Source: Aequitasia blattaphilus (lineage in GTDB: Bacteria; Bacillota; Clostridia; Lachnospirales; Lachnospiraceae). Taken from it: a stretch of DNA of 64,000 bases. The translations under genes were made by a program, and so were the position numbers. Shown piece by piece: positions 1 to 8,703 of the stretch (positions are counted from its first letter, which is position 1; the number at the start of each line of letters is the position of its first letter). The stretch lies in the NCBI RefSeq assembly GCF_024721305.1, contig NZ_JAMXOD010000001.1, positions 1-64,000 of the forward strand. The letters run 5' to 3'. Below the pieces are notes generated by a model. The model saw only the letters and a program-made list of their open reading frames with translations. It had not been told where the DNA came from and searched no databases.

Positions 1-110
1 TAGTGGATATGGTGCGGTTGGGGCCCATATTTCGTAGGGCCTTTGAGGCCCAAGCCGGTAACAGTCCCTTACAGGGACAGAGCAAACCACCGGCTGAGCC
101 GGTGGTCATG
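1..110 (+). ncRNA. Possible 3' end of a TnpB-type guide RNA / IS200-IS605 right end
   Basis: Three perfect hairpins follow each other closely: GGGCC/GGCCC at 37-51, GTCCCT/AGGGAC at 64-78 and ACCACCGGC/GCCGGTGGT at 86-106. The last is followed by a short T-run. Hairpin clusters of this kind, ending in a strong GC stem, are typical of the right ends of IS605-type elements, where the TnpB omega RNA is encoded. The tnpB gene itself would lie to the left and is outside the window. The alternative is an unrelated structured RNA or a strong terminator. The identification rests on resemblance only. Confidence 0.35.
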
Positions 111-418
111 ATTTTTCATCTTGTGCACCCTTTCTATCAAGTGAGTCTATTTTTCACAATCCATATTTTTCGTTAGATACTAGGCAGAGCCTACCTGTGT
201 AAAGGCTTCAAATCCGTTTTCGGAAGTTATATCGTGTTATATTTTATCAAGAATAGGGTGGGTGATTGACCCGAAATTGAATATTGGATGAATTAATATA
301 AATTCACTATTATAAGAAAGAAGAAGGAAAAGTTCAATTTATAATTGAAGAAGTTATAATTCGCTTATTTTTTAATTTCTTGGTAAAATAGAAACAGAAA
401 GAAGCATTACTTTGTCGA
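111..418. other. AT-rich intergenic stretch, no gene seen
   Basis: About 300 bases between the hairpin cluster and the promoter of the next gene. No open frame with a credible ribosome site and no RNA gene were recognised. If the hairpin cluster is a transposon end, the first bases here would be the insertion-site flank. Confidence 0.5.
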
Positions 419-448
419 TTGTAATTATCATAAATGGCATATTATAAT
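419..448 (+). promoter_or_regulatory. Sigma-A type promoter for the AlbA-domain gene
   Basis: A TTGTAA -35 box (419-424) and a perfect TATAAT -10 box (443-448) are separated by 18 bases and lie just upstream of the AGGAGG ribosome site at 461-466. Confidence 0.5.
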
Positions 449-474
449 CAGATATAAAATAGGAGGTGAGTCCA

Positions 475-1899
475 ATGACAGCAGAAGAGATTTTTGTCGG
501 TGAGACCGATAATGTTGAATTCAAAGAGGACATTCCAGCTAGAAGCGAAAAGTATATGAAAACAGTTGTTGCTTTTGCCAACGGTAAGGGTGGCAAGTTG
601 ATTTTTGGCGTGGAGAATAATACATGGAAGGTCACTGGTTTCACAAAAGAAGAGGTCTTTCAGAAGATGGATGCTATTACCAATGCCATCTTTGATAGCT
701 GTGAGCCGAAAATCACGCCCAATGTTGGTGTGCAGGAAGTAGACGGTAAGGCAATTATTGAAGTGGAGATCCTGCCCGGTATGCCCCGGCCTTACTATAT
801 CAGGAGTCAAGGCATTTTGGATGGAACCTATATCCGAGTAAGTGGAACTACTCGCCATGCAGAGCGCTATCAGGTGCAGGAATTGATTCTGGAAGGGCAG
901 AACCGACACTATGACTGCGAACCTGTGGAAGACCTCACGCTCACAGAAGAAGATATTACAAAGCTGTGTGCCAATATGAAGGAAATGGCTATCCGAAATG
1001 CTGTATCGGAGGTTGAGAAGGCTAAAGTCCGTGATGTTACCAAGAATACCCTGCTTTCATGGGGGGTTTTGTCCGAAAAAGATGGAGCAGTTATTCCTAC
1101 CAATGCGTATGCGTTGTTGACAGGCAGGGCACAAGTCCAGCCTGTTGTGCAGTGTGGAATTTTCAAAGGCAGTGATCGAGCTTACTTCGTAGACCGTCGT
1201 GAGTTTAAAGGCTCCATACAAGACCAGATGGAGGCTGCTTTCCAGTATGTACTGGAGAAAATCAACCGTGGTATGACAATACAGGGTGTGCAGCGGCAGG
1301 ATATGTATGAACTACCTTTGGACAGTGTACGCGAGTTGATTGCAAATTCGATTGCCCATCGCAGTTACTTGGAGCCAGGCAATATCCAGATTGCTTTGTT
1401 TGATAATCGGCTAGAGGTTACTTCTCCTGGTATGTTGTTGAATGGTGTTTCCATTGCTAAGATGAAGGAAGGGTATTCCAAGATCAGGAACCGTGCCATT
1501 GCCAATGCATTCTCTTACATGAAAATTATTGAGAAATGGGGCAGCGGTATTCCTCGTATTATCCGAGAATGCAAAGAATACGGGCTTCCGGAACCAGAGT
1601 TTCTTGATTTTGATGGAGATTTCCGGGTGAATATGTTCCGGCAAACCACTTCCAACGTGAAAGGTATCAGTGATACCAAAAATGAGACCAATGATACCAA
1701 AAATGATACCAATGAGACCATTGCAATGAGACTGATAGATGAAAATCCAGCAATCACCCAGAAAGAAATGAAAGAGAAGATGGGGGTTTCATTGGCGACA
1801 ATAAAGAGGCTCATGTCGAATTTGCAAAAGAGTGGAAAAATTCAAAGACAGGGATCCAGTCGAAGCGGAAAGTGGTTGATTGCAGACCCGAAGGAGTAA
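475..1899 (+). CDS. AlbA_2 (Schlafen-like) DNA-binding / HATPase_c_4 putative transcriptional regulator
   Basis: The N-terminal part (about residues 1-125) has the AlbA_2 pattern, with NVEFKEDIP followed by VVAFANGKGGKLIFGV. The middle and C-terminal part (about 275-390) carries the divergent ATPase-like domain common in these proteins (ELIANSIAHRSY, then IEKWGSGIPRI). A winged-helix domain closes the protein (about 425-470, ITQKEMKEKMGVSLATIKRL). The family is usually annotated as an ATP-binding or putative regulatory protein, often in accessory regions; its ligand is unknown. ATG 475 is chosen because AGGAGG at 461-466 is 8 bases away. A GTG at 466 would overlap that site. The linker between ATPase and HTH contains a short tandem repeat. 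It stands alone, with its own promoter and terminator. Confidence 0.75.
   Translation: MTAEEIFVGETDNVEFKEDIPARSEKYMKTVVAFANGKGGKLIFGVENNTWKVTGFTKEEVFQKMDAITNAIFDSCEPKITPNVGVQEVDGKAIIEVEILPGMPRPYYIRSQGILDGTYIRVSGTTRHAERYQVQELILEGQNRHYDCEPVEDLTLTEEDITKLCANMKEMAIRNAVSEVEKAKVRDVTKNTLLSWGVLSEKDGAVIPTNAYALLTGRAQVQPVVQCGIFKGSDRAYFVDRREFKGSIQDQMEAAFQYVLEKINRGMTIQGVQRQDMYELPLDSVRELIANSIAHRSYLEPGNIQIALFDNRLEVTSPGMLLNGVSIAKMKEGYSKIRNRAIANAFSYMKIIEKWGSGIPRIIRECKEYGLPEPEFLDFDGDFRVNMFRQTTSNVKGISDTKNETNDTKNDTNETIAMRLIDENPAITQKEMKEKMGVSLATIKRLMSNLQKSGKIQRQGSSRSGKWLIADPKE
1672..1713 (+). repeat. Two tandem 21-bp repeats inside a coding linker
   Basis: Two adjacent 21-base units differ at one position. They encode the hydrophilic linker DTKNETN-DTKNDTN between the ATPase-like and winged-helix domains. 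The repeat is in frame, so gain or loss of a unit would only change linker length. Confidence 0.85.
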
Positions 1900-1914
1900 C
1901 TATAGCAGAGAACC

Positions 1915-1941
1915 AGGCTGAGTCTTGTGCTCAGCCTTTTT
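1915..1941 (+). terminator. Rho-independent terminator
   Basis: AGGCTGAG (1915-1922) pairs perfectly with CTCAGCCT (1930-1937) and is followed by a short T-run. It lies 15 bases after the stop of the AlbA-domain gene. Confidence 0.8.
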
Positions 1942-1953
1942 GTGTTAAGGGGA

Positions 1954-2154
1954 AGTATTTACGTACACATTAGTCCAGCTACTTGAACAATTTTCAGAAA
2001 AAATTCGACTATTGGAGCAGAGCTATCACTAAGCCCCGATTTGTCAACTACAACGGGAAAGCTATTTGATGAAAAAGGGAGAATAATACCATTATCATCA
2101 AAATATAATTCTGCTCTTGCAATGGAGTTATGGGAGTATAGTTTAACATTCTAA
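1954..2154 (+). pseudogene. C-terminal remnant of a short-chain dehydrogenase/reductase
   Basis: Read in the frame ending at the TAA 2152-2154, this stretch gives SPDLSTTTGKLF and later SALAMELWEYS. This is the usual C-terminal signature of classical SDR oxidoreductases (segment, GKYF-like motif, acidic loop, LWEYS end). An in-frame TGA at 1984-1986 interrupts it, and the Rossmann and catalytic parts are absent, so it cannot be functional. It lies directly upstream of a truncated TetR gene; SDR and TetR genes are frequent neighbours. The call rests on motif memory, not on an alignment. Confidence 0.5.
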
Positions 2155-2177
2155 GTAAGTTAGACAGATACAGAAAA

Positions 2178-2564
2178 ATGTTTAAACATGTACAGCTGGA
2201 GATAAACTGTAGATTGATTTTAGATGAGTATGAGCAGATGCCGCCGAAGGAAAGTGTGTATATATTCTTTGACCGTGTATATAATCTCATTGAAGAGAAT
2301 ACGGATAGGATTGAGAAAATGTTCAAGAATAACAAAGAGACGGACTATGCCTTTAGCAGCTTTCAAACTTATATGAGATCAAAAGTCAGAGAAATCTTCG
2401 ATAAGTGCGCTCACTCATCTGACTATAAGATTCCAGCGGGAATGGTTGCGGAGCATTACAGTAATATTCTGCTGCTTGTAATGGAGTGGAGCTTTTGGAA
2501 AGGTAATAAGCTAAGCAGAAAGCAGGCACATGAATATTTGAGGGCTCTTATTGGAAATCAATAA
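2178..2564 (+). pseudogene. TetR-family C-terminal ligand domain, DNA-binding domain missing
   Basis: The 128-residue product looks like the C-terminal dimerisation/ligand domain of Firmicute TetR regulators. It has an amphipathic helix region followed by the ending MVAEHYSNILLLVMEWSF and a last helix with EYLRALIG. The roughly 50-residue helix-turn-helix that should precede it is absent, and only 23 bases separate its ATG from the SDR remnant. No convincing ribosome site precedes the ATG. It is probably a dead fragment, although a short ligand-domain protein could still be made. Confidence 0.5.
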
Positions 2565-2571
2565 TAAAATA

Positions 2572-3870
2572 TCAAATGAATTCTTGCTGATATTTAATAG
2601 CGTTATGAATTACTTCCAGAACTTTATCTTCAGCGACCTCTAAGGTATTCTCAACGATTGCTAGAGTTGGAATTACTCCTTTGCGATATGGAACCGTTTG
2701 GATGGGATTGTAACCAAGTTCATGCACACCAGTACTGCCTCGGCCTAGATCACCAAGGCATAAGTGACCAAAATTACGGCAGTACGTGTCAAACATAGGA
2801 GAATAGGGCTCATCGTGATAGTGAAGGAGACCATCGGTGTGCCCGCACTGCATTAATGGCGTTAGCGTAGCCAAGGCATCGTACCAACCTTCGCCAGCAA
2901 TTAAGATATCTTCTGGCAGCTGCGACTTTAGGGATTTGATGAAGGAACTAATACCTTCAAAATCATCATAAGATTGTTCATTAGTCCAGGCAGCGGAAAT
3001 GTCAAAAAACATGGCATCATAGGCAAAATCCCGATGAAGTGAAAGAACTTCTTCAATAAGATGAGTTTGCCACCCTGGTGCACCAATTGTCAGCATTGCA
3101 TTGAAACCGTGGAGATAGTGTCTCGAACCATCCCAATCTACTAAAGTATACTGAGGGATGCCAGAGACATTCATAGAAAGAGAAGGTTGCCCCCATTGTT
3201 CAAAGTTCTCGCAAGTTTTGCTAACCATATTCATTCCGACCATTAACATAGTTCTAAACCCCATGTTGTTTAACTGAGTCATCATTTCCTCAAAGCCCTT
3301 TCTTCCGCCCATTGAATCGGCGGGAGAATATTCACCGTAATTCCAGTAATAGCGTCCATCCCAACCTGGAAGATAAAGAAGAACATTGCGTGGATTTATA
3401 TGTTTTGCAATCCAGTGCGCCTTTTCAATGACGGTACGATAAGTATTAAATGTATATCCGGTCCAGTGTTCCATGTGGATTGTAACAATTAAAGAGATTT
3501 CTCTGACCCACTTGGGCACATCTGTGCGAGATTCCCAAGTGGGTATTTTGTATGTATCTTGAAGATGTTGTTGGTGCCTTTGATATATAAGGGTATCGTC
3601 AGAGCAAAAACCAAATTCCCATGGAGAAACGGAAATACTTGTAGATAAATTCTTTCCTGTTTCTTCGTATATCATTTCTAGAACCATTAGGTTCTCTTGA
3701 GGAAGTAAGCAAAAACGTTTTTCACGAACCCTTGTATCTAGTGAGCGTGCAAAAAAATAGTCATTTTCAGCATGTTTAAAAATCATAAGTGGAGTGTATA
3801 GACCTCGCCAACCACTAGGATATGTATATATAATACCCTCGTCAGGTATAGCGGTGACTCCCTCTCGCAA
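2572..3870 (-). pseudogene. DUF6259 family glycoside-hydrolase-like protein, N-terminally truncated
   Basis: The readable protein (432 residues) carries the DUF6259 TIM-barrel pattern. IPTWESRTDVPKWVREI is followed by a barrel with LPGWDGRYYWNYGEYSP, acidic residues at the ends of strands (AMFFDISAAW, ILIAGEGWYDA) and the LLHYHDEPYS segment. These are putative carbohydrate-active enzymes. Members I know of are longer, with an N-terminal beta domain of which only the last part remains. The only start available is TTG 3870 without a clear ribosome site. The frame stays open upstream to beyond 3990 with no ATG, which fits a gene cut by a rearrangement. It runs head to head into another remnant (3899-4036). 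Confidence 0.6.
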
Positions 3871-3898
3871 ATTCGTGATTTCCCCACGTGGTAAGTCT

Positions 3899-4036
3899 AA
3901 GATAGATATTTTGACAGAGCGAATTGTTTTCGATAAATGGCAGGAAAGAGAAAACGTGCAAGATGTGGCAACAGGACAAGATATTACTAAATCATTAGAA
4001 GAAGTGCAAAAAGTTTCTGATGAAATTGAGCGTTAA
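3899..4036 (+). pseudogene. C-terminal fragment of an unidentified protein
   Basis: The last about 45 codons before the TAA at 4034-4036 encode a charged helical tail (DITKSLEEVQKVSDEIER). A strong hairpin terminator follows 35 bases later, so this looks like the real end of a former gene. The tail resembles those of extracellular solute-binding proteins, which is a weak guess. Upstream the frame runs into the oppositely oriented DUF6259 remnant, so the two were joined by a deletion or inversion. Confidence 0.35.
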
Positions 4037-4071
4037 CAAGTAGATATATATTTTCGATATTAATATGTTAG

Positions 4072-4106
4072 CAAAAGAACCGGTATAAAATATAGCGGTT
4101 CTTTTG
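4072..4106. terminator. Bidirectional hairpin terminator
   Basis: CAAAAGAACCG (4072-4082) pairs perfectly with CGGTTCTTTTG (4096-4106). It serves the minus-strand MGMT-family gene ending at 4120 and, originally, the plus-strand gene whose tail ends at 4036. Confidence 0.75.
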
Positions 4107-4119
4107 TTCCCAAAGCTGA

Positions 4120-4599
4120 TTATCCCAAAGTATAAAGGAAGTTCTCATAATTTTGTACATAGTATTTCAGATTAGTTCTCCCACGCTGAATAACTGTATG
4201 GCCTTCGCTTTCCAGCATTTCTTTTTGCGCCAGAGTGCCGCCGGGGTATTTAGGGTTCAATTCCCCCCGGGCTTTTAAGGTTCGCCAGTAGGGGATTTTA
4301 TCACTATCACGTTGATGGCTTGCCCACGCAGCAATGGATACAAATATCCCTGCGGTAATTGGTTCCGTAAAATCTGCACCGCTTTGCGTTGCGAAGTATC
4401 CCCGTATTTCTCCAATCGTGATTACCTTTCCAAAAGGCACTAATCTCATAACTTTATCGTACTCGATGGGAGGAGCAAAATACATTCTGTCCCCGCCGTA
4501 CTTAGCAATACTTCTTGTATCAGTGATGATCTGGATTTTAGGCATATCCTTACTGTCGTAAAGCATCGCATTAAAATCTTTCTTATCTTCATTTGCCAT
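4120..4599 (-). CDS. MGMT-family (alkyltransferase-like) protein
   Basis: The protein contains the DNA-binding domain of O6-methylguanine-DNA methyltransferases. VPFGKVITIGEIRGYFA is followed by AGIFVSIAAWASHQ and YWRTLKARGELNPKYPGG. The methyl-acceptor PCHR motif is not present: the corresponding position reads PYWR, as in the MGMT-like families without acceptor cysteine. It may therefore recognise alkylated bases without repairing them itself, as described for alkyltransferase-like proteins; this is inference. ATG 4599 is chosen because GGAGGT (4607-4612) is 7 bases upstream. The longer frame to 4647 has no such site. It is the last gene of the minus-strand accessory block. Confidence 0.75.
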   Translation of the reverse strand: MANEDKKDFNAMLYDSKDMPKIQIITDTRSIAKYGGDRMYFAPPIEYDKVMRLVPFGKVITIGEIRGYFATQSGADFTEPITAGIFVSIAAWASHQRDSDKIPYWRTLKARGELNPKYPGGTLAQKEMLESEGHTVIQRGRTNLKYYVQNYENFLYTLG

Positions 4600-4749
4600 T
4601 TTCAACACCTCCATATCAAGCATAGCCTCCTTTTGCGTTTCATGCAATGAGGCAATTTGAAAATTATTCTAAGACTTATAAAGCTGACGAAAGCAGTTTT
4701 TAATACCTTATGCTGCTTGCTTAACCCATTTCCGAAGTATTTCATCGCA

Positions 4750-5478
4750 TCACCCCAACACTGCCAAGGTAAAAGCAATTGTTGAAAACAAATTACAGCC
4801 ACAATGAAAGTATATACTCAAAGATATATTTTTCTTCTTATAGCTGATATATGCAACTGGTAAAAAGGCCAATATACGAAAAATATTGTTGAAAGGCAGC
4901 CAGAAATGATATAAAGAGAACAATATCGTTATTAGCACTGGCTTGATTGTACCTTGCATTTTGTAATGAGATGTCAAATAGCCTCTGAAATACAACTCTT
5001 CTGTAATCGGTCCAATCAACACGTTAAAAATACCATAGTACAGGCAAGTGGATATTAGTATTGGCCTAGAGAAAGATTTCAAATACTCATAATTTGTCCA
5101 GTCAAATCCTATTGGCAAATGGTTAAGTAAAGCGGTCCTCGCGTCGGCAAAAATACGATTTTCGATAGGGGCTACAAACGCAGATAGTAGCCCAGCGATC
5201 CCAACGAATGCAAGCACGATTATCAGTACTTGCCATGCCGGCATTTTTACCTGTCCACGTAGCACGCTTCCAAAGGAATAAACACCGGTTTCCTTTTTGC
5301 CGGCGTATAAAAGCATTCCTATCTCCATGGGAACCAAAACCACAGTGCCCAAAACGCAAAACAATAACAGATGCGGTATGTGGCAAAACCGGCCAAGCAA
5401 CAAGTACAGCGAAGAAAAAACTATCGTGGGTACAAAAACCATCACCAGGAGTTGTTTAGTATTTATTGTGTTTGTCAT
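4750..5478 (-). CDS. CPBP family intramembrane glutamic endopeptidase
   Basis: A polytopic membrane protein of 242 residues with all three CPBP/Abi signatures: E160-E161-xxx-R165 (EELYFRG), the histidine of FSLYHFW (H191) and the HxxxN motif (H225, N229, in HCGCN). These residues form the glutamate/histidine active site of the type II CAAX-protease family. In Firmicutes such proteins process or protect against peptides; the substrate here is unknown. It follows an ABC exporter on the same strand, a common pairing for peptide or drug export and self-protection. Confidence 0.85.
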   Translation of the reverse strand: MTNTINTKQLLVMVFVPTIVFSSLYLLLGRFCHIPHLLLFCVLGTVVLVPMEIGMLLYAGKKETGVYSFGSVLRGQVKMPAWQVLIIVLAFVGIAGLLSAFVAPIENRIFADARTALLNHLPIGFDWTNYEYLKSFSRPILISTCLYYGIFNVLIGPITEELYFRGYLTSHYKMQGTIKPVLITILFSLYHFWLPFNNIFRILAFLPVAYISYKKKNISLSIYFHCGCNLFSTIAFTLAVLG

Positions 5479-5502
5479 GAATGCTCCTTTCAGGCTGGTC
5501 TT

Positions 5503-6249
5503 TTATTCCTTTGACAATCTATTGAACGCCCATGCAAAGCTGATACCCGACATAGCAATAAGCAAGATGATTACCTTTATCATATCCGCATATATGACTG
5601 TGCTTTCCAGTATCAATGCCCTTAACGCATTAATTACATGGGTGAATGGGTTCAGGTTCACAGCTATTCCCAATCCACCCGTTAAAGTATTAGCCGGAAA
5701 CAGGGCGGTGCTTAAAAAGAATATCGGTAGTACAATTGCGTTCATTGCTGTTTCGTAGACTACCTCGTTAGGTAGTATCAAGCTAACTGCATAGGCCAAT
5801 CCCGCCATAAAGAAAGCCGACAGAAATATGATGATTATGATAAATACAATGCCGATTACACCGGACGCAATTTTCACAGAAAACAACAGGCTCACTAAAA
5901 ACATAATGCCGATTTCAAGAAACGTACATAATACAGCTTCTAATATCTGTCCAAGCACAATGGAGCTTCTTTGTATCGGTGCGATTAACACGCGGTAAAA
6001 GCTGCCGTTTGTTTTCATCAGGTAATTCATAATGCCGCCGCTGCTGCAAGAGCTAAAGATAACTAAAACTACAAGTCCGGGGAAAATAAACGCGGTGTAG
6101 TTTTCTATTCCTATACCCTGCATGGATTGTCTGGCGACAGCACTATACAGGACAAGCCAAAGCATGGGCTGCAAAATTGTTATAACAATTGTAAATACAT
6201 TGTGAAACCGCCACTTAATATTTCGGTAAAGGATAGGCAAAATGCTCAT
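5503..6249 (-). CDS. ABC-2 type exporter permease
   Basis: A 248-residue membrane protein with about six hydrophobic segments and the ABC-2 layout. A short N-terminal cytoplasmic helix (ILYRNIKWRF) precedes the first span, followed by the FPGLVVLVIFSS region and an IVLPIFFLSTALFP segment. This is the DrrB-like exporter permease class. Its start overlaps the stop of the ATPase gene in a TAATG arrangement, so the two are translationally coupled and form one transporter at the cytoplasmic membrane. The substrate is not indicated. Confidence 0.85.
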   Translation of the reverse strand: MSILPILYRNIKWRFHNVFTIVITILQPMLWLVLYSAVARQSMQGIGIENYTAFIFPGLVVLVIFSSCSSGGIMNYLMKTNGSFYRVLIAPIQRSSIVLGQILEAVLCTFLEIGIMFLVSLLFSVKIASGVIGIVFIIIIIFLSAFFMAGLAYAVSLILPNEVVYETAMNAIVLPIFFLSTALFPANTLTGGLGIAVNLNPFTHVINALRALILESTVIYADMIKVIILLIAMSGISFAWAFNRLSKE

Positions 6250-7199
6250 TAACCCACCTCCTTTGCTGGGTTGCTTGTCAGACGGATAAAAACATCTTCC
6301 AATGTCGGTTTTACAATTCCTATTCCCGTAAAGATGATTTGATTGTCCAGTAAAAAATGGTTGGTTCGCTCTAACTCCATAAGCCCGTTATCCACATTGA
6401 AAACAATCTGGCTTTCCCGCACTTCCATCTTTTTGATATTCAGGCTTTGGGCGAGGATTGCGGTATGTTCCTTTGCTTGCCCTTTCGTGGCAAAGCTGAT
6501 TTGCAGCATATCCTGCCGTAAATATTCACGCAAGGCCAGGGGCGTACCCTGTATGATTTCTTTTCCGTCTTTCATAATACAAATGCTGTCGCTTAACTGG
6601 TCTGCTTCTTCTAGATAATGTGTTGTCAGAAAGATAGTTGTTCCAAAGTCTGAACGAATTTTTTTCATCATATTCCACATAGCCAAGCGGGATTGAATAT
6701 CCATCCCAACCGTCGGCTCGTCCATAAACAGGATTTTTGGATTTGACATCATATTCAGTGCAATATCAAGCCGTCGCTTTACGCCGCCGGAGTAAGACGA
6801 AACCGGGTATTTCATGTATCGCTCCAATCCAAAAGCAACAATCAGAGCTTTCATGCGCTCGGTGGCTTCCGCTTTCGGTATCTTGTAGAGCTTACTTTGG
6901 AACATCATGTTTTCAGTCAAGGACAAATGGGTATCTATTGATGTGCGCTGCGCTACACAAGCGATTTCTGAGCGGATTTCGGCGGCGTTTTTGTAAAGGT
7001 CTTTGCCAAGCATACGAGCATTGCCGCTTGTCGGGCGAAGATAGGTTGTAAGTATGTTTATCAGCGTGGACTTTCCTGCCCCATTTTCACCTAAAAGCGT
7101 AAAGACTTCACCTGTTTGAACGGAAAGGGAAAGTCCCTTTAGAGCTTGTACACCATTTTTATATGTTTTTTCAAGAGCTTCAACACAAATCGCGGTCAT
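6249..7199 (-). CDS. DrrA-type ABC transporter ATP-binding protein
   Basis: All nucleotide-binding motifs are intact: Walker A GENGAGKST (residues 37-45), signature SYSGG (135-139), Walker B ILFMDEP (156-162) and the H-loop in LTTHYLEEADQLS. The C-terminal extension after residue 220 is the regulatory tail usual in DrrA/CcmA-like exporters. At 316 residues it has the normal length. It energises the permease encoded immediately downstream. The neighbouring GyrI-like and AraC/GyrI genes, which bind small amphipathic drugs, suggest a drug- or toxin-responsive export operon (inference). Confidence 0.88.
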   Translation of the reverse strand: MTAICVEALEKTYKNGVQALKGLSLSVQTGEVFTLLGENGAGKSTLINILTTYLRPTSGNARMLGKDLYKNAAEIRSEIACVAQRTSIDTHLSLTENMMFQSKLYKIPKAEATERMKALIVAFGLERYMKYPVSSYSGGVKRRLDIALNMMSNPKILFMDEPTVGMDIQSRLAMWNMMKKIRSDFGTTIFLTTHYLEEADQLSDSICIMKDGKEIIQGTPLALREYLRQDMLQISFATKGQAKEHTAILAQSLNIKKMEVRESQIVFNVDNGLMELERTNHFLLDNQIIFTGIGIVKPTLEDVFIRLTSNPAKEVG

Positions 7200-7200
7200 G

Positions 7201-7656
7201 TTACCCCTCCTGTATCGGGAACAGGATTTCCGTTACATATTTTTCGGGATTGCCCTTTAACATCATTCCCGGTCCCTTGATAAACACTTCCCGAAAGGGA
7301 GGCATTAACTGCAAGCCATTTTCAGCGGTATATCTGTCAATCTCTGCATATGCGTTATTCAGCGTTTCATAAGAGCCGATATGTGTAACACAAACCGCTT
7401 TAATTCGCGGCATTTCCTTTACCTCTATCCCATTTCCGACGGGGATTTCGGCGGTTGGCACACACAATTCCATTTCTCCAATTCTGCTTTCTGGGTTCAT
7501 GAATAAGTAACTGAAAAATGGCGCACCATTTGTTTTTCCACGGACAGACTGAAAGACTTTTGGAAAAACCTTATTGGCTTCGATAGCAATTCCCTGATAG
7601 CGAATATAAGCTACGCGGATAGGTTCAATATCTCTAACTTCAATTTCATAATTCAC
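7201..7656 (-). CDS. GyrI-like small-molecule-binding protein
   Basis: A stand-alone 151-residue GyrI-like/AraC_E_bind domain. A duplicated alpha/beta pattern begins with [18 protein letters not shown], the family's first strand-turn, and includes [15 protein letters not shown] in the second half. Such domains bind hydrophobic ligands as the effector modules of MerR and AraC multidrug regulators or as free proteins. It starts 4 bases after the AraC-type pseudogene ends and stops one base before the ABC ATPase, so all are one transcription unit. Confidence 0.75.
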   Translation of the reverse strand: MNYEIEVRDIEPIRVAYIRYQGIAIEANKVFPKVFQSVRGKTNGAPFFSYLFMNPESRIGEMELCVPTAEIPVGNGIEVKEMPRIKAVCVTHIGSYETLNNAYAEIDRYTAENGLQLMPPFREVFIKGPGMMLKGNPEKYVTEILFPIQEG

Positions 7657-7659
7657 AGG

Positions 7660-8389
7660 TCAATTCTCCTTTTCTTTTTTGACTGCAATCCATACTTCGG
7701 AATGGCCGCTTTGTTGGATATCTTTTCCGATAGGGTATACTTCAATGTCCGGCAGCTCCGCATAAACATATCCCGAAAACGGAAGCCATTCGGTAAGAAA
7801 ACGGCGGAAAACACTTTGCACACTTTCTTTGAACCGTCCCTCGCTCTCAAAGATTACCCATGTGGAAGCCGGTATTTCGTATTCATACATTCCGGGCGGA
7901 ACCGGCTTGTCTGTCGCGGCAGCAATGTAATAATAGATTTCATCGGGGGTTTGATATGCGGTAATTCCAAGTACGCCAACCGGGGAAGTATTTGAAAGCT
8001 CGCATATTTCTCCGAATTGCTTATCTTTTATTACATTATTCCAAAATGCGGGTGCAATCTGTTGATTTTCTTCCATGTTCTCCGTTATCGGCACTCTTGC
8101 GCCGACAATACGCATGGACGATTTTTCTTCAATACGATACGGCATGGCATGGCCTCCTGTAATTTGTACAGAAAATTTAATAGAGGGATAAGCGTTGAGT
8201 AATGTACCTTGCAGCTTTGCGGCGGCGTATATATTCAGACAGCGATATACCGGCTACATACGAAAACATGCGCCTAAAGTAGAATGTCGAACAATATGCA
8301 ATTTTTGCAGCTTCTTCATGTGATATTTCACTATCTAAATTGTTTTCTATATAGGCAACAGCCTTTTCCAATCGCATTAGCCAGTCCAT
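7660..8389 (-). pseudogene. AraC-type regulator with GyrI effector domain, split by an internal deletion
   Basis: Two frames together make one regulator. From ATG 8389 to the stop at 8177 runs the first AraC helix-turn-helix (LEKAVAYIENNLDSEISHEEAA to SLSEYIRRRKAARY). A different frame then reads NAYPSIKFSVQITGGHAMPY and continues into a complete GyrI-like effector domain (MPYRIEEKSSMRIVG onward) ending at 7660. AraC/GyrI regulators normally have a second helix-turn-helix of about 50 residues exactly where the frames change, and it is missing. A single out-of-frame deletion near 8190-8215 explains this. The effector half may still be translated alone, since AGGAGG precedes the ATG at 8145. 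Confidence 0.75.
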
Positions 8390-8596
8390 ATTCTCACCCT
8401 CTGAATTGATTGTAGCATAATAAAAAATTACCTACCTCTCTTTTCGTGTTCTGTTTTGTAAACTCGAAAATAAAAACAATGTATTTTATCATATTAGACC
8501 TATGTCAATTTTTTGCGTCCACACTTATATACTAACACCAATGTGTGGTCTTACCTGGGATAACATTGATTTTTAAAAGCTGCATAGACAACAGAA

Positions 8597-8626
8597 AACC
8601 CTGCAAACACTAGGGCTTGCAGGGTT
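8597..8626. terminator. Ten-base-pair hairpin, terminator-like
   Basis: AACCCTGCAA (8597-8606) pairs perfectly with TTGCAGGGTT (8617-8626). There is no strong T-run on the plus strand and only TTTTC on the minus strand, and no gene ends close by. It may be a leftover terminator of a lost gene or a leader structure. Confidence 0.45.
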
Positions 8627-8703
8627 ACCGTTTATAGTTATCTAAAGGAATGAGAGTAAAGTCTACATCTTTTTGATGCAACTTTATGAGGGGGGTGATA
8701 GAT

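Noticed and set aside
3794-3898. Plus-strand gene starting at 3794
   Set aside because: Its first 35 codons are antisense to the DUF6259 remnant and lack a ribosome site; only the tail after about 3899 looks like real coding sequence.
4602-4802. Minus-strand frame between the MGMT-like and CPBP genes
   Set aside because: No ribosome site and no recognisable protein pattern; it overlaps the CPBP 3' end in another frame.
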